64,000 nt of DNA, taken from Nocardiopsis ansamitocini (GTDB lineage Bacteria > Actinomycetota > Actinomycetes > Streptosporangiales > Streptosporangiaceae). The stretch lies in NCBI RefSeq assembly GCF_030268225.1, contig NZ_BSQG01000006.1, positions 1 through 64,000 on the forward strand, given 5' to 3'. The notes under the pieces are model-generated. The model was not told the origin of the DNA, ran no database searches, and saw only the letters and a program-made list of their open reading frames with translations. Below, one piece after another: positions 1 to 9,119 of this stretch (position 1 is its first letter; every line of letters begins with the position of its first letter). A program made the position numbers and the translations under genes.

Positions 1-368
1 GCCCCAAGATCAGCCGTGCCACCGCCCCGGGTGCGATCATCATCCACTTCTTCGGCGGCATCCACGAGATCTACTTCCCCTACATCCTGGCCCAGCCCAA
101 GCTGATCCTCGCGGTGATCGCCGGCGGCATGGCGGGTGTGACCACCTTCATGATCTTCGGTGCCGGCCTGGTGGCCTCCCCCTCCCCGGGCAGCATCATC
201 GCCCTGATGGCGGTTACGCCCAAGGGCGGACACCTGGGAGTCTTGGCGGGTGTCTTCGTGGCCACAGCGGTCTCCTTCGCCGTGGCCTCGCTCCTGCTCG
301 GCTTCGGCCGCGCGGAGCGCGCCAAGGAGAAGGCTGAGAACGACAACTCGGAGGTTTCAGCAGCATGA
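1..368 (+). CDS. mtlA: PTS mannitol EIIC, C-terminal part (5' cut by window)
   Basis: This is the C-terminal end of the membrane permease (EIIC) of a mannitol-type phosphotransferase system, which carries the polyol across the membrane while EIIB phosphorylates it. The first complete codon is at position 3 and the upstream part lies outside the window. Seen: the EIIC-like stretch GGIHEIYFPYIL, then two hydrophobic segments (about codons 36-62 and 78-100), and a short charged tail without a fused EIIB domain. In Escherichia coli MtlA the C, B and A domains are one chain; here EIIB is the next gene, overlapping by ATGA at 365-368, so the two are translationally coupled. Confidence 0.9.
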   Translation, partial: PKISRATAPGAIIIHFFGGIHEIYFPYILAQPKLILAVIAGGMAGVTTFMIFGAGLVASPSPGSIIALMAVTPKGGHLGVLAGVFVATAVSFAVASLLLGFGRAERAKEKAENDNSEVSAA

Positions 369-673
369 GCAGCATCAACGGTTCTGACGTCAAGAAGGTC
401 ATCGTGGCCTGCGACGCGGGGATGGGCAGCAGCGTCCTGCTGACCTCCCAGCTGTCCAAGAGCCTTGCCCCCTACTCGGTCAAGGTCGCGCACGCCCCGG
501 TCAACCGGATCCCCGACGACGCCGACGTGGTCCTGTGCCACACCGGTCTGGTGGACCGGGCCCGCGCCGGTGCCCCCGACAAGGTCGTCATCGGATTCCA
601 GATGTTCCTGGGCGACCCGGCGTTCGCGCGGCTGGAGCAGGCGATCAAGGCCGGTGAGACGATTGCCGACTGA
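365..673 (+). CDS. PTS mannitol-type EIIB component
   Basis: Cytoplasmic EIIB phosphocarrier of 102 residues. It takes phosphate from EIIA on a cysteine and passes it to the incoming polyol. The phospho-cysteine motif CDAGMGSS is at residues 16-23, with Cys16 as the active residue, followed by the P-loop-like segment typical of lactose/mannitol-type EIIB domains. It starts in the ATGA overlap with the EIIC gene and overlaps the likely start of the EIIA gene by about 11 bases. The compact arrangement shows one operon. A mannitol rather than other polyol specificity is inferred from the family pattern and is not proven. Confidence 0.92.
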   Translation: MSSINGSDVKKVIVACDAGMGSSVLLTSQLSKSLAPYSVKVAHAPVNRIPDDADVVLCHTGLVDRARAGAPDKVVIGFQMFLGDPAFARLEQAIKAGETIAD

Positions 674-1106
674 CCTTTCGGTCGGTCCCGAGGCGGTGCG
701 GCTGGACCGCACCGCCTCGGACAAGTCCGACGCCATCGACCAGTGCGGCCAGCTCCTGCTGGAGCTCGGCGCGGTCGAGCCCGGTTACCTGCCCGCCATG
801 CACGAGCGCGAGCTGTCGATCCCCACCTACATCGGTGAGGGCGTCGCCATCCCGCACGGCACCGACGCCGCCCGCGCGTTGGTCAAGCACAGCGCGCTGG
901 CCGTCATCCAGTTCCCCGACGGAGTGGACTGGGACGGCAACACCGTCACCGTGGCCATCGGCATCGCAGCCAGCGGCGAGGATCACGTGGGAGTGCTCTC
1001 GGCGCTGGCCACCGTCCTCACCGACCCCGCGAAGGCCGAGCGGCTGCGCACCGCGCCCGACGCGGCCACCGTGATCGACCTGCTCCGGCCGGTCCAGGCG
1101 AACTAG
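663..1106 (+). CDS. mtlF: PTS mannitol-type EIIA component
   Basis: Soluble EIIA phosphocarrier that receives phosphate from HPr and hands it to EIIB. I place the start at TTG 663, because GGTGAG lies a few bases upstream and this gives 147 residues, the usual length for a stand-alone mannitol EIIA. GTG 706 is the alternative. The active-site motif IPHGT carries the phosphorylated His65. The C-terminal half (VGVLSALATVL and following) matches the family. The gene overlaps the end of EIIB and is followed 27 bases later by a zinc dehydrogenase, which probably works on the transported sugar alcohol phosphate. Confidence 0.9.
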   Translation: MPTDLSVGPEAVRLDRTASDKSDAIDQCGQLLLELGAVEPGYLPAMHERELSIPTYIGEGVAIPHGTDAARALVKHSALAVIQFPDGVDWDGNTVTVAIGIAASGEDHVGVLSALATVLTDPAKAERLRTAPDAATVIDLLRPVQAN

Positions 1107-1133
1107 GCAGTACACAGAGAGAAGGCAGCACAC

Positions 1134-2174
1134 ATGTTGGTCGCCCGTTTCTACGCGCCCGGCGATGTCCGCATCGAAGACGCACCCGAGCCCGACGCCG
1201 GCCCCGGCGAGGTCAAGATCCGGGTCCGCAACTGCTCCACCTGCGGAACCGACGTCAAGATCCACCGGCACGGTCACCACCACATCTCGCCGCCGCGCGT
1301 CATCGGCCACGAGATCGCCGGTGAGGTCGTCGCCGCGGGCGAGGGTGTGGAGGGCTGGGCCGAGGGCGACCGCGTCCAGGTGATCGCCGCCATCCCGTGT
1401 GGCAAGTGCCCGGACTGTCAGCGCGGGTGGATGACCATCTGCCCCAACCAGGAGTCCATGGGCTACCAGTACGAGGGCGGTTTCGCCGAGTACATGATCG
1501 TCCCGGCCAAGGTCCTGGCCGTGGACGGTCTGAACCGCATTCCCGAGGGCGTGGGCTTCGACGAGGCATCCGTCGCCGAGCCGCTGGCCTGCGCCCTCAA
1601 CGCCCAGGAGTTCGCCGGTGTGAACAAGGGCGACACCGTCGTGGTCGTGGGCGCCGGCCCCATCGGCTGCCTGCACGTGCGCCTGGCCCGGGCACGCGGG
1701 GCCGAGAAGGTCTTCCTGGTCGAGCTCAACCGCGGCCGTCTGGACATGTCCGCCGACGTCGTCCACCCCGACGCCGCCATCTGCGGCGCCGAGGTCGACG
1801 CGGTCGAGGAGGTCAAGCGCCTCACCGACGGTCGTGGTGTGGACGTGGTCATCACCGCGGCCGCCTCCGGCAAGGCCCAGGAGGACGCCCTGCAGATGGT
1901 GGCGCGGCGCGGCCGCATCAGTTTCTTCGGTGGCCTGCCCAAGGACAAGCCGACCATCACGCTGGACTCCAACGTGGTGCACTACCGCGAGATCACCATC
2001 TACGGCGCCAACGGCTCCAGCCCCGACCACAACAAGCGCGCCCTGGAGCTGATCGCCTCCGGTCAGGTCCCGGTGTCCGACCTCATCACCCACCGCATGC
2101 CGCTGTCCGATGTGCTCACCGCCATCGAGACCGTGGCCTCCGGCACGGCCATCAAGGTAACGATCGAGCCGTGA
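1134..2174 (+). CDS. zinc-dependent MDR-family polyol dehydrogenase
   Basis: Medium-chain alcohol dehydrogenase of 346 residues, of the sorbitol/threonine dehydrogenase type. Visible features are the catalytic zinc site (CGTD near residue 37, GHE near 62), a structural zinc cluster of four cysteines in CGKCPDCQRGWMTIC (residues 88-102), and a Rossmann loop VVGAGPIG near residue 174 for NAD(P). It lies between EIIA and Enzyme I, so it probably oxidises the sugar-alcohol phosphate made by this PTS. No classical MtlD (long-chain mannitol-1-phosphate dehydrogenase) is present in the window, so this enzyme may take its place; that is inference. The RBS is GAGAAGG ahead of ATG. Confidence 0.88.
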   Translation: MLVARFYAPGDVRIEDAPEPDAGPGEVKIRVRNCSTCGTDVKIHRHGHHHISPPRVIGHEIAGEVVAAGEGVEGWAEGDRVQVIAAIPCGKCPDCQRGWMTICPNQESMGYQYEGGFAEYMIVPAKVLAVDGLNRIPEGVGFDEASVAEPLACALNAQEFAGVNKGDTVVVVGAGPIGCLHVRLARARGAEKVFLVELNRGRLDMSADVVHPDAAICGAEVDAVEEVKRLTDGRGVDVVITAAASGKAQEDALQMVARRGRISFFGGLPKDKPTITLDSNVVHYREITIYGANGSSPDHNKRALELIASGQVPVSDLITHRMPLSDVLTAIETVASGTAIKVTIEP

Positions 2175-2190
2175 CCATCGAGCCGTGACC
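2163..2190. repeat. perfect 14-bp tandem duplication over the dehydrogenase stop codon
   Basis: ATCGAGCCGTGACC occurs twice in direct succession, at 2163-2176 and 2177-2190. The first copy encodes the last two codons and stop of the polyol dehydrogenase. The second lies just behind it and repeats the same end in another frame. It looks like a recent slippage or micro-duplication. Confidence 0.9.
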
Positions 2191-2204
2191 ATGCCATCCG
2201 CCCC

Positions 2205-2229
2205 CGCCCCCGCCCGCGCGGCGGGGGCG
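2205..2229 (+). terminator. G+C-rich hairpin between dehydrogenase and ptsI
   Basis: Ten-base-pair perfect stem (CGCCCCCGCC / GGCGGGGGCG) with a CGCGC loop, 28 bases before the Enzyme I start. No T-run follows, so it may weaken rather than end transcription into ptsI, or protect the upstream mRNA end. Confidence 0.5.
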
Positions 2230-2256
2230 CCTGGAACGACAGAGGGAACAGGGATC

Positions 2257-4008
2257 ATGTCGCAGAGCACGCCCGAAGCGACCGTGCAGGCCGAGGAGAC
2301 AGCGGTGTCGCAGACGCATCCGGAGCCCGCCGAGGGCGAGACTCAGACGATCACCGGGACCCCCGGCAGCCCCGGAAGCGCGGTCGCCCCGGTGGCGGTG
2401 CTGGCCGCGCCTCCGGCGCTCCCGGAGCAGCGGCCCGAGGTGACCGACACCGCAGCCGAGACCGACCGCGCCCACGCGGCGCTGGAGCAGGTCGCGGTGG
2501 GTCTTGAGACCCGGGCGGCCGGCAGCGGGCCCGAAGCGGCCGCGGTGCTGGGCGCCCAGGCGCTCATGGCACGCGACCCGCAGCTGGGCACCAACATCGC
2601 CAAGGAGATCGGCGAGGGTGTTCCGGCCGCCTGGGCTGTGCACAGCGCGGTGGCCGGTTACCAGGACCTCCTGCGCGCGGCCGGCGGCTACCTGGCCGAG
2701 CGTGCGGCGGACCTGGCGGACATCCGCGACCGCACGGTGGCCGTGCTGCTGGGCGTCCCGATGCCGGGGCTGCCCGACCCGGGGCACCCCTACGTCTTGG
2801 TCGCCGACGACTTGGCGCCCGCTGACACCGCTCAGCTGGACCCCGCCAAGGTTCTGGCGATCGTCACCAGGCGAGGCGGCCCCACCAGCCACACCGTGAT
2901 CCTGGCGCGCTCGTTGGGCATCCCCGCGGTCATCGCCTGCGGTCGGGCCGGGGAGCTCACCGACGGCGTCGAGGTCGCGGTGGACGGCGATCGGGGAGAG
3001 GTCGTCCTCAACCCGACAGCGACCCAGGTCGCCGCCGCGGTCGAGCGCGCCGAGCGTCGGCAGAAGATCCTCGCGCACAGCAGTGGCGCCGGGCGCACCG
3101 AGGACGGTGTGGCGGTGAAACTGCTGCTCAACGTCGGAGCGGAGGACCCTGGCGAGTCCGCCGCGCACGACTGCGAGGGTGTGGGCCTGCTGCGCACCGA
3201 GTTCCTGTTCCTGGACCGCGACACCGAGCCCACCCCCGATGAGCAGTACGAGAGCTACGCGCGGTTGTTCCGGGCCTTCGGGGACCGGATCATCACCGTG
3301 CGCACCCTCGACGCGGGCTCGGACAAGCCCTTGGCCTTCGTGGCGCAGGGCGAGGAGCCCAACCCTGCTCTCGGGGTGCGGGGTTTCCGCACGGCACGGG
3401 CACTGCCCGGCCTGCTGGAGCGTCAGCTCGCGGCGATCGCGCGGGCCGCGTCCGACACCGGTGCCCACGTGCGGGTCATGGCACCGATGATCTCCACGCC
3501 TGCCGAGGCCGCGGAGTTCGCGGAGCTCGCCCGCGCGGCCGGCCTCGCCGAGGTCGGCGTCATGATCGAGGTTCCCGGTGCGGCCCTCCTGGCCCGCCAG
3601 GTTCTCGACCGGGTGGACTTCGTCTCGATCGGGACCAACGACCTCGCCCAGTACACCCTGGCCACCGACCGGATGCTGGACTCGTTGCCGGATCTGCTGG
3701 ACCCGTGGCAGCCGGGGCTGTTGCGGCTGATCCAGGAGGTCGGAACCGCCGGTGTCGCCACGGACAAGCCCGTGGGCGTGTGCGGCGAGGCGGCCGCCGA
3801 CCCGCTGCTTGCCCTGGTCCTGGTCGGGTTGGGGGTGAGCAGCCTGTCGATGTCGGCTCCGTCCCTTGCGGCGGTCCGCTACGCCCTGGCCCGGCACACC
3901 CTCGCCGACTGCCGTGACCTCGCCGAGCTCGCTTTGGCCGCGGCCGGTCCGGCTCAGGCCCGCGACGCAGTGCGTGGCGCGGCCGACGACGAGGTCGCCG
4001 GTCTCTGA
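2257..4008 (+). CDS. ptsI: PTS Enzyme I (phosphoenolpyruvate-protein phosphotransferase)
   Basis: Enzyme I autophosphorylates with phosphoenolpyruvate and passes phosphate to HPr. The ATG at 2257 has GAGGGAACAGGG upstream and gives 583 residues; an upstream GTG at 2185 would cross the hairpin at 2205 and is less likely. The first 70 residues or so are a Pro/Glu/Thr-rich extension before the usual start of EI. The phospho-histidine motif GGPTSHT carries His212, the PEP-binding barrel has LRTEFLFLDR, IGTNDLAQYT and the catalytic Cys509 in GVCGEA. No HPr gene is next to it in the window. An EI gene inside a sugar-specific operon suggests co-expression with the polyol permease. Confidence 0.93.
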   Translation: MSQSTPEATVQAEETAVSQTHPEPAEGETQTITGTPGSPGSAVAPVAVLAAPPALPEQRPEVTDTAAETDRAHAALEQVAVGLETRAAGSGPEAAAVLGAQALMARDPQLGTNIAKEIGEGVPAAWAVHSAVAGYQDLLRAAGGYLAERAADLADIRDRTVAVLLGVPMPGLPDPGHPYVLVADDLAPADTAQLDPAKVLAIVTRRGGPTSHTVILARSLGIPAVIACGRAGELTDGVEVAVDGDRGEVVLNPTATQVAAAVERAERRQKILAHSSGAGRTEDGVAVKLLLNVGAEDPGESAAHDCEGVGLLRTEFLFLDRDTEPTPDEQYESYARLFRAFGDRIITVRTLDAGSDKPLAFVAQGEEPNPALGVRGFRTARALPGLLERQLAAIARAASDTGAHVRVMAPMISTPAEAAEFAELARAAGLAEVGVMIEVPGAALLARQVLDRVDFVSIGTNDLAQYTLATDRMLDSLPDLLDPWQPGLLRLIQEVGTAGVATDKPVGVCGEAAADPLLALVLVGLGVSSLSMSAPSLAAVRYALARHTLADCRDLAELALAAAGPAQARDAVRGAADDEVAGL

Positions 4009-4027
4009 CCCACGTATGCCGTTGGAT

Positions 4028-4062
4028 GCGGCCCTCACCGTCTTCACGACGGTGGGGGCCGC
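4028..4062 (+). terminator. terminator after the PTS operon
   Basis: Fifteen-base stem (GCGGCCCTCACCGTC / GACGGTGGGGGCCGC, one wobble pair) with loop TTCAC, 20 bases after the ptsI stop. It separates ptsI from the convergent methyltransferase gene and may work both ways. Confidence 0.75.
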
Positions 4063-4121
4063 CGGCGTTGGGGACCCGCATCGAGGGTGTCGCGCGTGCT
4101 TTCGTGGCCCGGCCCGGGGGC

Positions 4122-4766
4122 TCAGGCGGAGCGGGGAGCCCGGTAGGTCAGGAGGTAGCGCCAGAACAACAGGCGGCGCACCCTCGCGCCGGGGAGGTGC
4201 GCGGCGGCGACGGCCCGGACACGGGGCAGCGTCGTCTCAGGATCGAGCACCGGCATGGCAGGGCCGCCGGCACGGTCGGGATCGACGACCCCGGACACGG
4301 CGCGGCCCACCGCCAGTCCCGCGCCCGTCGTCCACTGGGGGATCAGCGCTGCGACGGAGGCGGCGGTGTCGCCGATGCCGTTCGACCGGTAGAGACCGCA
4401 CACCGCCAGAACCCCGCCGGGGGCCAGCATCGAGCGCAGCCGCGCGGTGGACTCGGCCAGCGGCATGTGGTGGATGCTGGCGATGGCGGCGATGAAGTCG
4501 TAGCCGTGTGGATCGGGGACGAAACGGGCCAGTCCGGCCACGCTGTAGTGGATGGCGAGCCGGGGCGGTGTGCGCTCGCGTGCGGTGGCCACCATCTCCG
4601 CTGACGCGTCGAACGCGTCCACCTGGTCCACGTGCCGGGCGAGGCGCCGGGCGAAGCGCCCTGATCCGCACCCCACGTCCAGCGCGCGCACGGCGCCGAC
4701 GGGGACATGGCGCAGCAGCAGGGGGTGGTAGTGGGAGTTGTGGCTCCAACTCAGGTCGAAGGGCAC
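4122..4766 (-). CDS. class I SAM-dependent methyltransferase
   Basis: Soluble methyltransferase of 214 residues with the SAM-binding motif I LDVGCGSGRF, an acidic residue ending the second strand (DAFDAS), and a later IASIHHMPL segment as in UbiE/ArsM-like enzymes. I chose GTG 4766 because GAAAGG lies five bases upstream and the protein then begins at the conserved start of the domain (PFDLSWSHNSHYHP); an upstream in-frame ATG at 4841 would run through a hairpin. The substrate cannot be read from the sequence. It stands alone, convergent with ptsI. Confidence 0.82.
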   Translation of the reverse strand: MPFDLSWSHNSHYHPLLLRHVPVGAVRALDVGCGSGRFARRLARHVDQVDAFDASAEMVATARERTPPRLAIHYSVAGLARFVPDPHGYDFIAAIASIHHMPLAESTARLRSMLAPGGVLAVCGLYRSNGIGDTAASVAALIPQWTTGAGLAVGRAVSGVVDPDRAGGPAMPVLDPETTLPRVRAVAAAHLPGARVRRLLFWRYLLTYRAPRSA

Positions 4767-4824
4767 GTGGACCTTTCGGGTGCGTGCTCCGGGAGGACGC
4801 ACCCGCCGGGCGGTGCCGGACAAG

Positions 4825-4856
4825 CGAACCGGTGGGGTCACGACCCCACCGGTTCG
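4825..4856. terminator. perfect 15-bp hairpin between STAS gene and methyltransferase
   Basis: CGAACCGGTGGGGTC and its exact reverse complement are separated by only two bases (effective loop CACG). It lies downstream of the STAS gene and upstream of the methyltransferase, both on the minus strand, so it most likely ends the STAS transcript. Confidence 0.7.
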
Positions 4857-4999
4857 ATGGCTGTCGCGTGCGCGCCGGTGCGGAGCCGGTGCCGCTCAGG
4901 CGGGGGCCGAAGCGGTGGAGTCGGCGGGGCCGGTCTGTTCTGGGGCGGCGCGGTCGCGGGAATCGGGGTTTGGGTCGGTCCGGCCCCTTGGCGGTGCGG

Positions 5000-5371
5000 T
5001 TATCCGGCTTCCTTCTTGGCTTCGAGCGCCTCCATCGCGATGAGGGCTGCCGAGACCGTCCGGTGGACCGGTACCTGGCGGTGCAGGCCGACCAGGCGGA
5101 TGACCTTGGTGACCCGCTCGTTCGGAGCGGCCAACGCGAGACTGCCCCCGCGTTCCCGAACCAGTCGGTAGGCGTTGATGACCGCATTGAGTCCGCTTGA
5201 GTCCATGAACTCCAATGCGGAGAAATCAAGGATCAGCCACGGCCCGTGCGCGTCGATAGCGTTTTGGACGTTCTCGCGGAGGTCGCCAGCGGTCGCGATG
5301 TCGAGTTCGCCCTCGACGGAAACGATCACACTGTGGTTCTCGACCCGAGTGCTCACCCCAAGTCTGTGCAC
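5000..5371 (-). CDS. STAS-domain anti-sigma factor antagonist
   Basis: Single STAS domain of 123 residues, as in SpoIIAA/RsbV. Such proteins release a sigma factor by binding its anti-sigma kinase when a conserved serine is unphosphorylated. The motif FMDSSGLNAV is present, with the phospho-acceptor at about Ser58/59. GTG 5371 is preferred because GGAGGAG lies six bases upstream; the GTG two codons earlier would overlap that site. No kinase or sigma factor gene is adjacent, so its partner is encoded elsewhere (inference). Confidence 0.87.
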   Translation of the reverse strand: MHRLGVSTRVENHSVIVSVEGELDIATAGDLRENVQNAIDAHGPWLILDFSALEFMDSSGLNAVINAYRLVRERGGSLALAAPNERVTKVIRLVGLHRQVPVHRTVSAALIAMEALEAKKEAG

Positions 5372-5700
5372 GTTCACTCCTCCCCAGCCCCACGTACGTA
5401 TGAGGGTCCCCTCGTGGCAACCATAACCAGCAATGGAGAACCGGTGACTCCCGCACGGCGCGGTCCCTGTTCACGCCGACGCGTCCGCTGCCGGACGGCC
5501 TCCATCCTCCACCGACAGGCCGCGGACCCACTCCCCGGTACCACTTGGCCACCCTTAGGGCTTTGGACACACACGGTATTAGGCGAATCGCCCCTCGGGA
5601 ATGGCGAACCGGTAGAAATTTTCGCCCGCCGGTCACAAAACCGGTTGGGAAGTGCGGTGTTCTGGGGGCGTATGGGTGTTCAATGCCCCGGATTCCGCCA
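5372..5700. other. intergenic region upstream of the STAS gene
   Basis: This 329-base gap lies between the STAS gene start and the end of meaB, both on the minus strand. It is A+T-richer than its flanks near 5570-5640 and probably holds the STAS promoter and the meaB transcript end. I see no convincing gene, terminator stem or operator in it. Confidence 0.5.
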
Positions 5701-6714
5701 TTACGGTTCGGCTTCGACAGTGGTTTGGTTCGCGCCACTGAAGGCGCTGAGTAGTCGTTCGGCGGCCAACGTGGCGGTGATCTCCCCGTCACGCACCGTC
5801 GTTTCCAGATCCGGTGCGAGCGCGCGGACCGCGGGGTCGGTGCGCAACCGGTGCAGCAGCCGGTCCCGGACCTGCGCCCACATCCAGTCGACCTGCTGGG
5901 TGGCGCGGCGCGTCGCCAGCTCACCGGCGTCCTCCAACGCCGTACGGTGCGCCAGCACCTGCTCCCATACGGCATCGAGCCCGTTCCCCTCCAGGCCACT
6001 ACAGGTCAGCACGGGGGGCGTCCATGACGGGCTGACCGGTTGCAACAGGTGCAGCGCGCGAGACAGTTCGCGCGCGGCCTTGCGGGCGTCCGCCTCGTGC
6101 GGGCCGTCGGCCTTGTTCACCGCGACCACGTCCACCAGTTCCAGAACGCCTTTCTTGATCCCCTGCAACTGGTCCCCGGTACGCGCCAGGGTCAGGAACA
6201 GGAAGCAGTCCACCATGGCGGCCACCGCCACTTCCGACTGGCCGACGCCCACCGTCTCCACCAGTACGACGTCGAATCCGGCGGCCTCCATGAGGACCAT
6301 GGTCTCCCGGGTGGCCCGCGCCACCCCGCCGAGCGTCCCGGCTGTGGGGGAGGGACGCACGAACGCGTTGGGGTCCACCGCCAGGCGCGCCATCCGGGTC
6401 TTGTCCCCCAGGATGCTGCCGCCGCTGCGAGTGGAGGAAGGGTCCACCGCCAGCACCGCGACCCGGTGCCCGTCACCGGTCAGCCTCGTGCCGAGGGTGT
6501 CGATGAAGGTGGACTTGCCCACGCCGGGCACCCCGGTGACGCCGACCCGGTGCGCGGCCCCGCTGTGCGGGAGCAATCGCACCAGGAGCTCCTGGGCCAG
6601 CGCGGCGTGGTCGGCGCGTCGCGACTCCACCAGGGTGATGGCCCGCGCCAGGGTGGGGCGGTGCCCCGCGAGGACGCCCTCGGCGTAGGTGTCGATGTCG
6701 ATGGATGTGGCCAT
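5701..6714 (-). CDS. meaB: methylmalonyl-CoA mutase-associated GTPase MeaB
   Basis: G3E-family GTPase (337 residues) that chaperones adenosylcobalamin loading and repair of methylmalonyl-CoA mutase. Visible: Walker [10 protein letters not shown] near residue 60, a Walker-B-like [14 protein letters not shown], and the guanine motif NKAD. A long open frame continues upstream in the same phase, but ATG 6714 begins the family domain. The gene follows mutB after 182 bases in the same direction, so the three genes probably form one transcript. The homologous human gene is MMAA. Confidence 0.93.
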   Translation of the reverse strand: MATSIDIDTYAEGVLAGHRPTLARAITLVESRRADHAALAQELLVRLLPHSGAAHRVGVTGVPGVGKSTFIDTLGTRLTGDGHRVAVLAVDPSSTRSGGSILGDKTRMARLAVDPNAFVRPSPTAGTLGGVARATRETMVLMEAAGFDVVLVETVGVGQSEVAVAAMVDCFLFLTLARTGDQLQGIKKGVLELVDVVAVNKADGPHEADARKAARELSRALHLLQPVSPSWTPPVLTCSGLEGNGLDAVWEQVLAHRTALEDAGELATRRATQQVDWMWAQVRDRLLHRLRTDPAVRALAPDLETTVRDGEITATLAAERLLSAFSGANQTTVEAEP

Positions 6715-6896
6715 GTCTTCTCTTCCGCCTACGCCGGATCGTCGCCTGGACGCGGGAACGTCCCCGGACCCGGGGGCCGCCTTGGGGTGAGGGAGGACCG
6801 TGTGCGCCCACCCGCCATCAGACCAGGTCCGCGCAGGAGTCTGGCGCACCGGGCCCGGTGGCCGTGGACAACGGGATGGCCGCGCAGCGGAACCTC

Positions 6897-9119
6897 CTAG
6901 TGGCCGAGTCGTTCGCCGAGGGTGCCGAGCAGGTCCAGCGCGGCCTCGGAGATGACCGTGCCCGGCGGGAAGATCGCCGAGGCCCCCGCCGCGCGCAGGG
7001 CGTCGAAGTCCGCGGGCGGGATGACGCCGCCGACCACGATCATGATGTCGGGGCGGCCCAGCCCCGTCAGTTCCTCGCGCAGCGCCGGCACCAGCGTCAG
7101 GTGCCCCGCAGCCAGCGACGACACCCCGACGATGTGCACGTCGGCCTCCACCGCCTGGACCGCGACCTCCGCGGGGGTCTGGAACAGCGGGCCCACGTCC
7201 ACGTCGAAGCCGAGATCGGCGAAGGCCGTCGCGATGACCTTCTGCCCCCGGTCGTGGCCGTCCTGACCCATCTTCGCGACCAGGATGCGGGGACGGCGCC
7301 CCTCCGCCTCCTCGAACTCCACTACTCGCGCCGCGACCGCGTCCATGGTCGCCGTCCCCCCGCTCGAAGAACCCGCCTCGTCCCGGTACACCCCTGAAAT
7401 GGTACGGATCTGCCCGGAGTGGCGACCGAACACCTTTTCCATCGCGTCGGAGATCTCCCCGACCGTCGCGTAGGCCCGCGCGGCGTCCACCGCGTGGGCC
7501 AGCAGGTTGTTCTCCAGCGTCGTTCCGTCGGAGGCGGCTCCCGCCGCATTGGTCAGCCGCTCCAGTGCCGCACGGGTCGCGTCCTCGTCGCGCTCCTCGC
7601 GCAGCCGCCGCAGCTTGTCCAACTGCTCGGCGCGCACCCGGCTGTTCTCGACCTTCAACACGTCGATCTCGTCGTCGTGGTCGGGACGGTACTTGTTGAC
7701 GCCGATGACCGGTTGGCGACCCGAGTCGATCCGGGCCTGGGTGCGCGCCGCGGCCTCCTCGATCCGCATCTTGGGGATGCCGGCGTCGATGGCCTTGGCC
7801 ATCCCGCCGGCCTCCTCCACCTCGCGGATGTGGCCCCAGGCGCGCGCGGCCAGCTCGTAGGTCAGGCGTTCGACGTAGTCGCTGCCGCCCCACGGGTCGA
7901 TCACCCGCGTGGTGCCCGACTCCTGCTGCAGCAACAGCTGGGTGTTGCGCGCGATACGCGCGGAGAAGTCCGTGGGCAGCGCCAGCGCCTCGTCCAGGGC
8001 GTTGGTGTGCAGCGACTGGGTGTGGCCCTGGGTCGCGGCCATCGCCTCCACACAGGTGCGCACCACGTTGTTGAAGACGTCCTGGGCGGTCAGCGACCAG
8101 CCCGAGGTCTGGGAGTGCGTGCGCAGGCTCAGCGACTTGGTGTTGGCGGGTGCGAAGCCGTTGACGAGCCTGGCCCACAGCAGCCGCGCCGCGCGCAGCT
8201 TGGCGACCTCCATGAAGAAGTTCATCCCGATCGCCCAGAAGAACGACAGCCGCGGCGCGAAGGAGTCCACGTCCAGCCCGGCCGCGCGGCCGGCCCGGAT
8301 GTACTCCACGCCGTCGGCCAGTGTGTAGGCCAGTTCCAGGTCGGCGGTGGCCCCGGCCTCCTGCATGTGGTAGCCGGAAATGGAGATGGAGTTGTAGCGC
8401 GGCATCTTCTGCGAGGTGAAGGCGAAGATGTCGGAGATGATCCGCATGGAGGGCTGCGGGGGGTAGATGTAGGTGTTGCGGACCATGAACTCCTTGAGGA
8501 TGTCGTTCTGGATGGTTCCCGAGAGTTTGTCCGCGCTCACCCCCTGCTCCTCGGCGGCCACGATGTACAGCGCCAGCACCGGCAGCACCGCGCCGTTCAT
8601 CGTCATCGACACGCTCATCCGATCCAAGGGGATGCCGTCGAAGAGCCGGCGCATGTCGTAGATGGAGTCGATGGCCACCCCGGCCATGCCCACGTCGCCC
8701 GACACCCGCGGGTGGTCGGAGTCGTAGCCGCGGTGCGTCGCCAGGTCGAAGGCCACCGACAGGCCCTTCTGCCCCGCGGCGAGGTTCCTTCGGTAGAAGG
8801 CGTTGGACTCCTCGGCGGTGGAGAAGCCCGCGTACTGGCGGATCGTCCACGGCTGGTTGACGTACATCGTCGGATAGGGGCCCCGTAGGAACGGTGCGAT
8901 TCCCGGATAGGTGCCCACGAAGTCCAGCCCGGCGCGGTCGGCGCGGGTGTACAGCGGTCGGACACCGATGCCCTCCGGGGTCTCCCACACCAGGGCATCG
9001 GGCCCCTTGCCGGTGGCCGCCGCCAGTGCCTCGCGCCACTGCCCGCTCAGCGCAGGACTGTCGCAGACCGGGAGGGCGCCGCCCTCGACCGCGGCGAAGT
9101 TCGGGATGTTCGCGCTCAT
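6897..9119 (-). CDS. mutB: methylmalonyl-CoA mutase large (catalytic) subunit
   Basis: Adenosylcobalamin-dependent mutase that interconverts (R)-methylmalonyl-CoA and succinyl-CoA, linking propionate, odd-chain and branched-chain catabolism with the TCA cycle and supplying polyketide precursors. 740 residues: an N-terminal substrate TIM barrel (for example [18 protein letters not shown]) and a C-terminal B12-binding domain with DGHDRG, whose His622 is the cobalt ligand. ATG 9119 overlaps the mutA stop (ATGA), so the subunits are translationally coupled. Upstream in-frame codons would lie in mutA and are rejected as the start. Confidence 0.97.
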   Translation of the reverse strand: MSANIPNFAAVEGGALPVCDSPALSGQWREALAAATGKGPDALVWETPEGIGVRPLYTRADRAGLDFVGTYPGIAPFLRGPYPTMYVNQPWTIRQYAGFSTAEESNAFYRRNLAAGQKGLSVAFDLATHRGYDSDHPRVSGDVGMAGVAIDSIYDMRRLFDGIPLDRMSVSMTMNGAVLPVLALYIVAAEEQGVSADKLSGTIQNDILKEFMVRNTYIYPPQPSMRIISDIFAFTSQKMPRYNSISISGYHMQEAGATADLELAYTLADGVEYIRAGRAAGLDVDSFAPRLSFFWAIGMNFFMEVAKLRAARLLWARLVNGFAPANTKSLSLRTHSQTSGWSLTAQDVFNNVVRTCVEAMAATQGHTQSLHTNALDEALALPTDFSARIARNTQLLLQQESGTTRVIDPWGGSDYVERLTYELAARAWGHIREVEEAGGMAKAIDAGIPKMRIEEAAARTQARIDSGRQPVIGVNKYRPDHDDEIDVLKVENSRVRAEQLDKLRRLREERDEDATRAALERLTNAAGAASDGTTLENNLLAHAVDAARAYATVGEISDAMEKVFGRHSGQIRTISGVYRDEAGSSSGGTATMDAVAARVVEFEEAEGRRPRILVAKMGQDGHDRGQKVIATAFADLGFDVDVGPLFQTPAEVAVQAVEADVHIVGVSSLAAGHLTLVPALREELTGLGRPDIMIVVGGVIPPADFDALRAAGASAIFPPGTVISEAALDLLGTLGERLGH

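Noticed and set aside
645-4047. Two very long minus-strand open frames opposite the PTS operon (to 2270 and from 2152)
   Set aside because: Their translations are low-complexity Arg/Gly/His-rich and have no family motif; the real genes on the plus strand are clear. They are G+C codon shadows.
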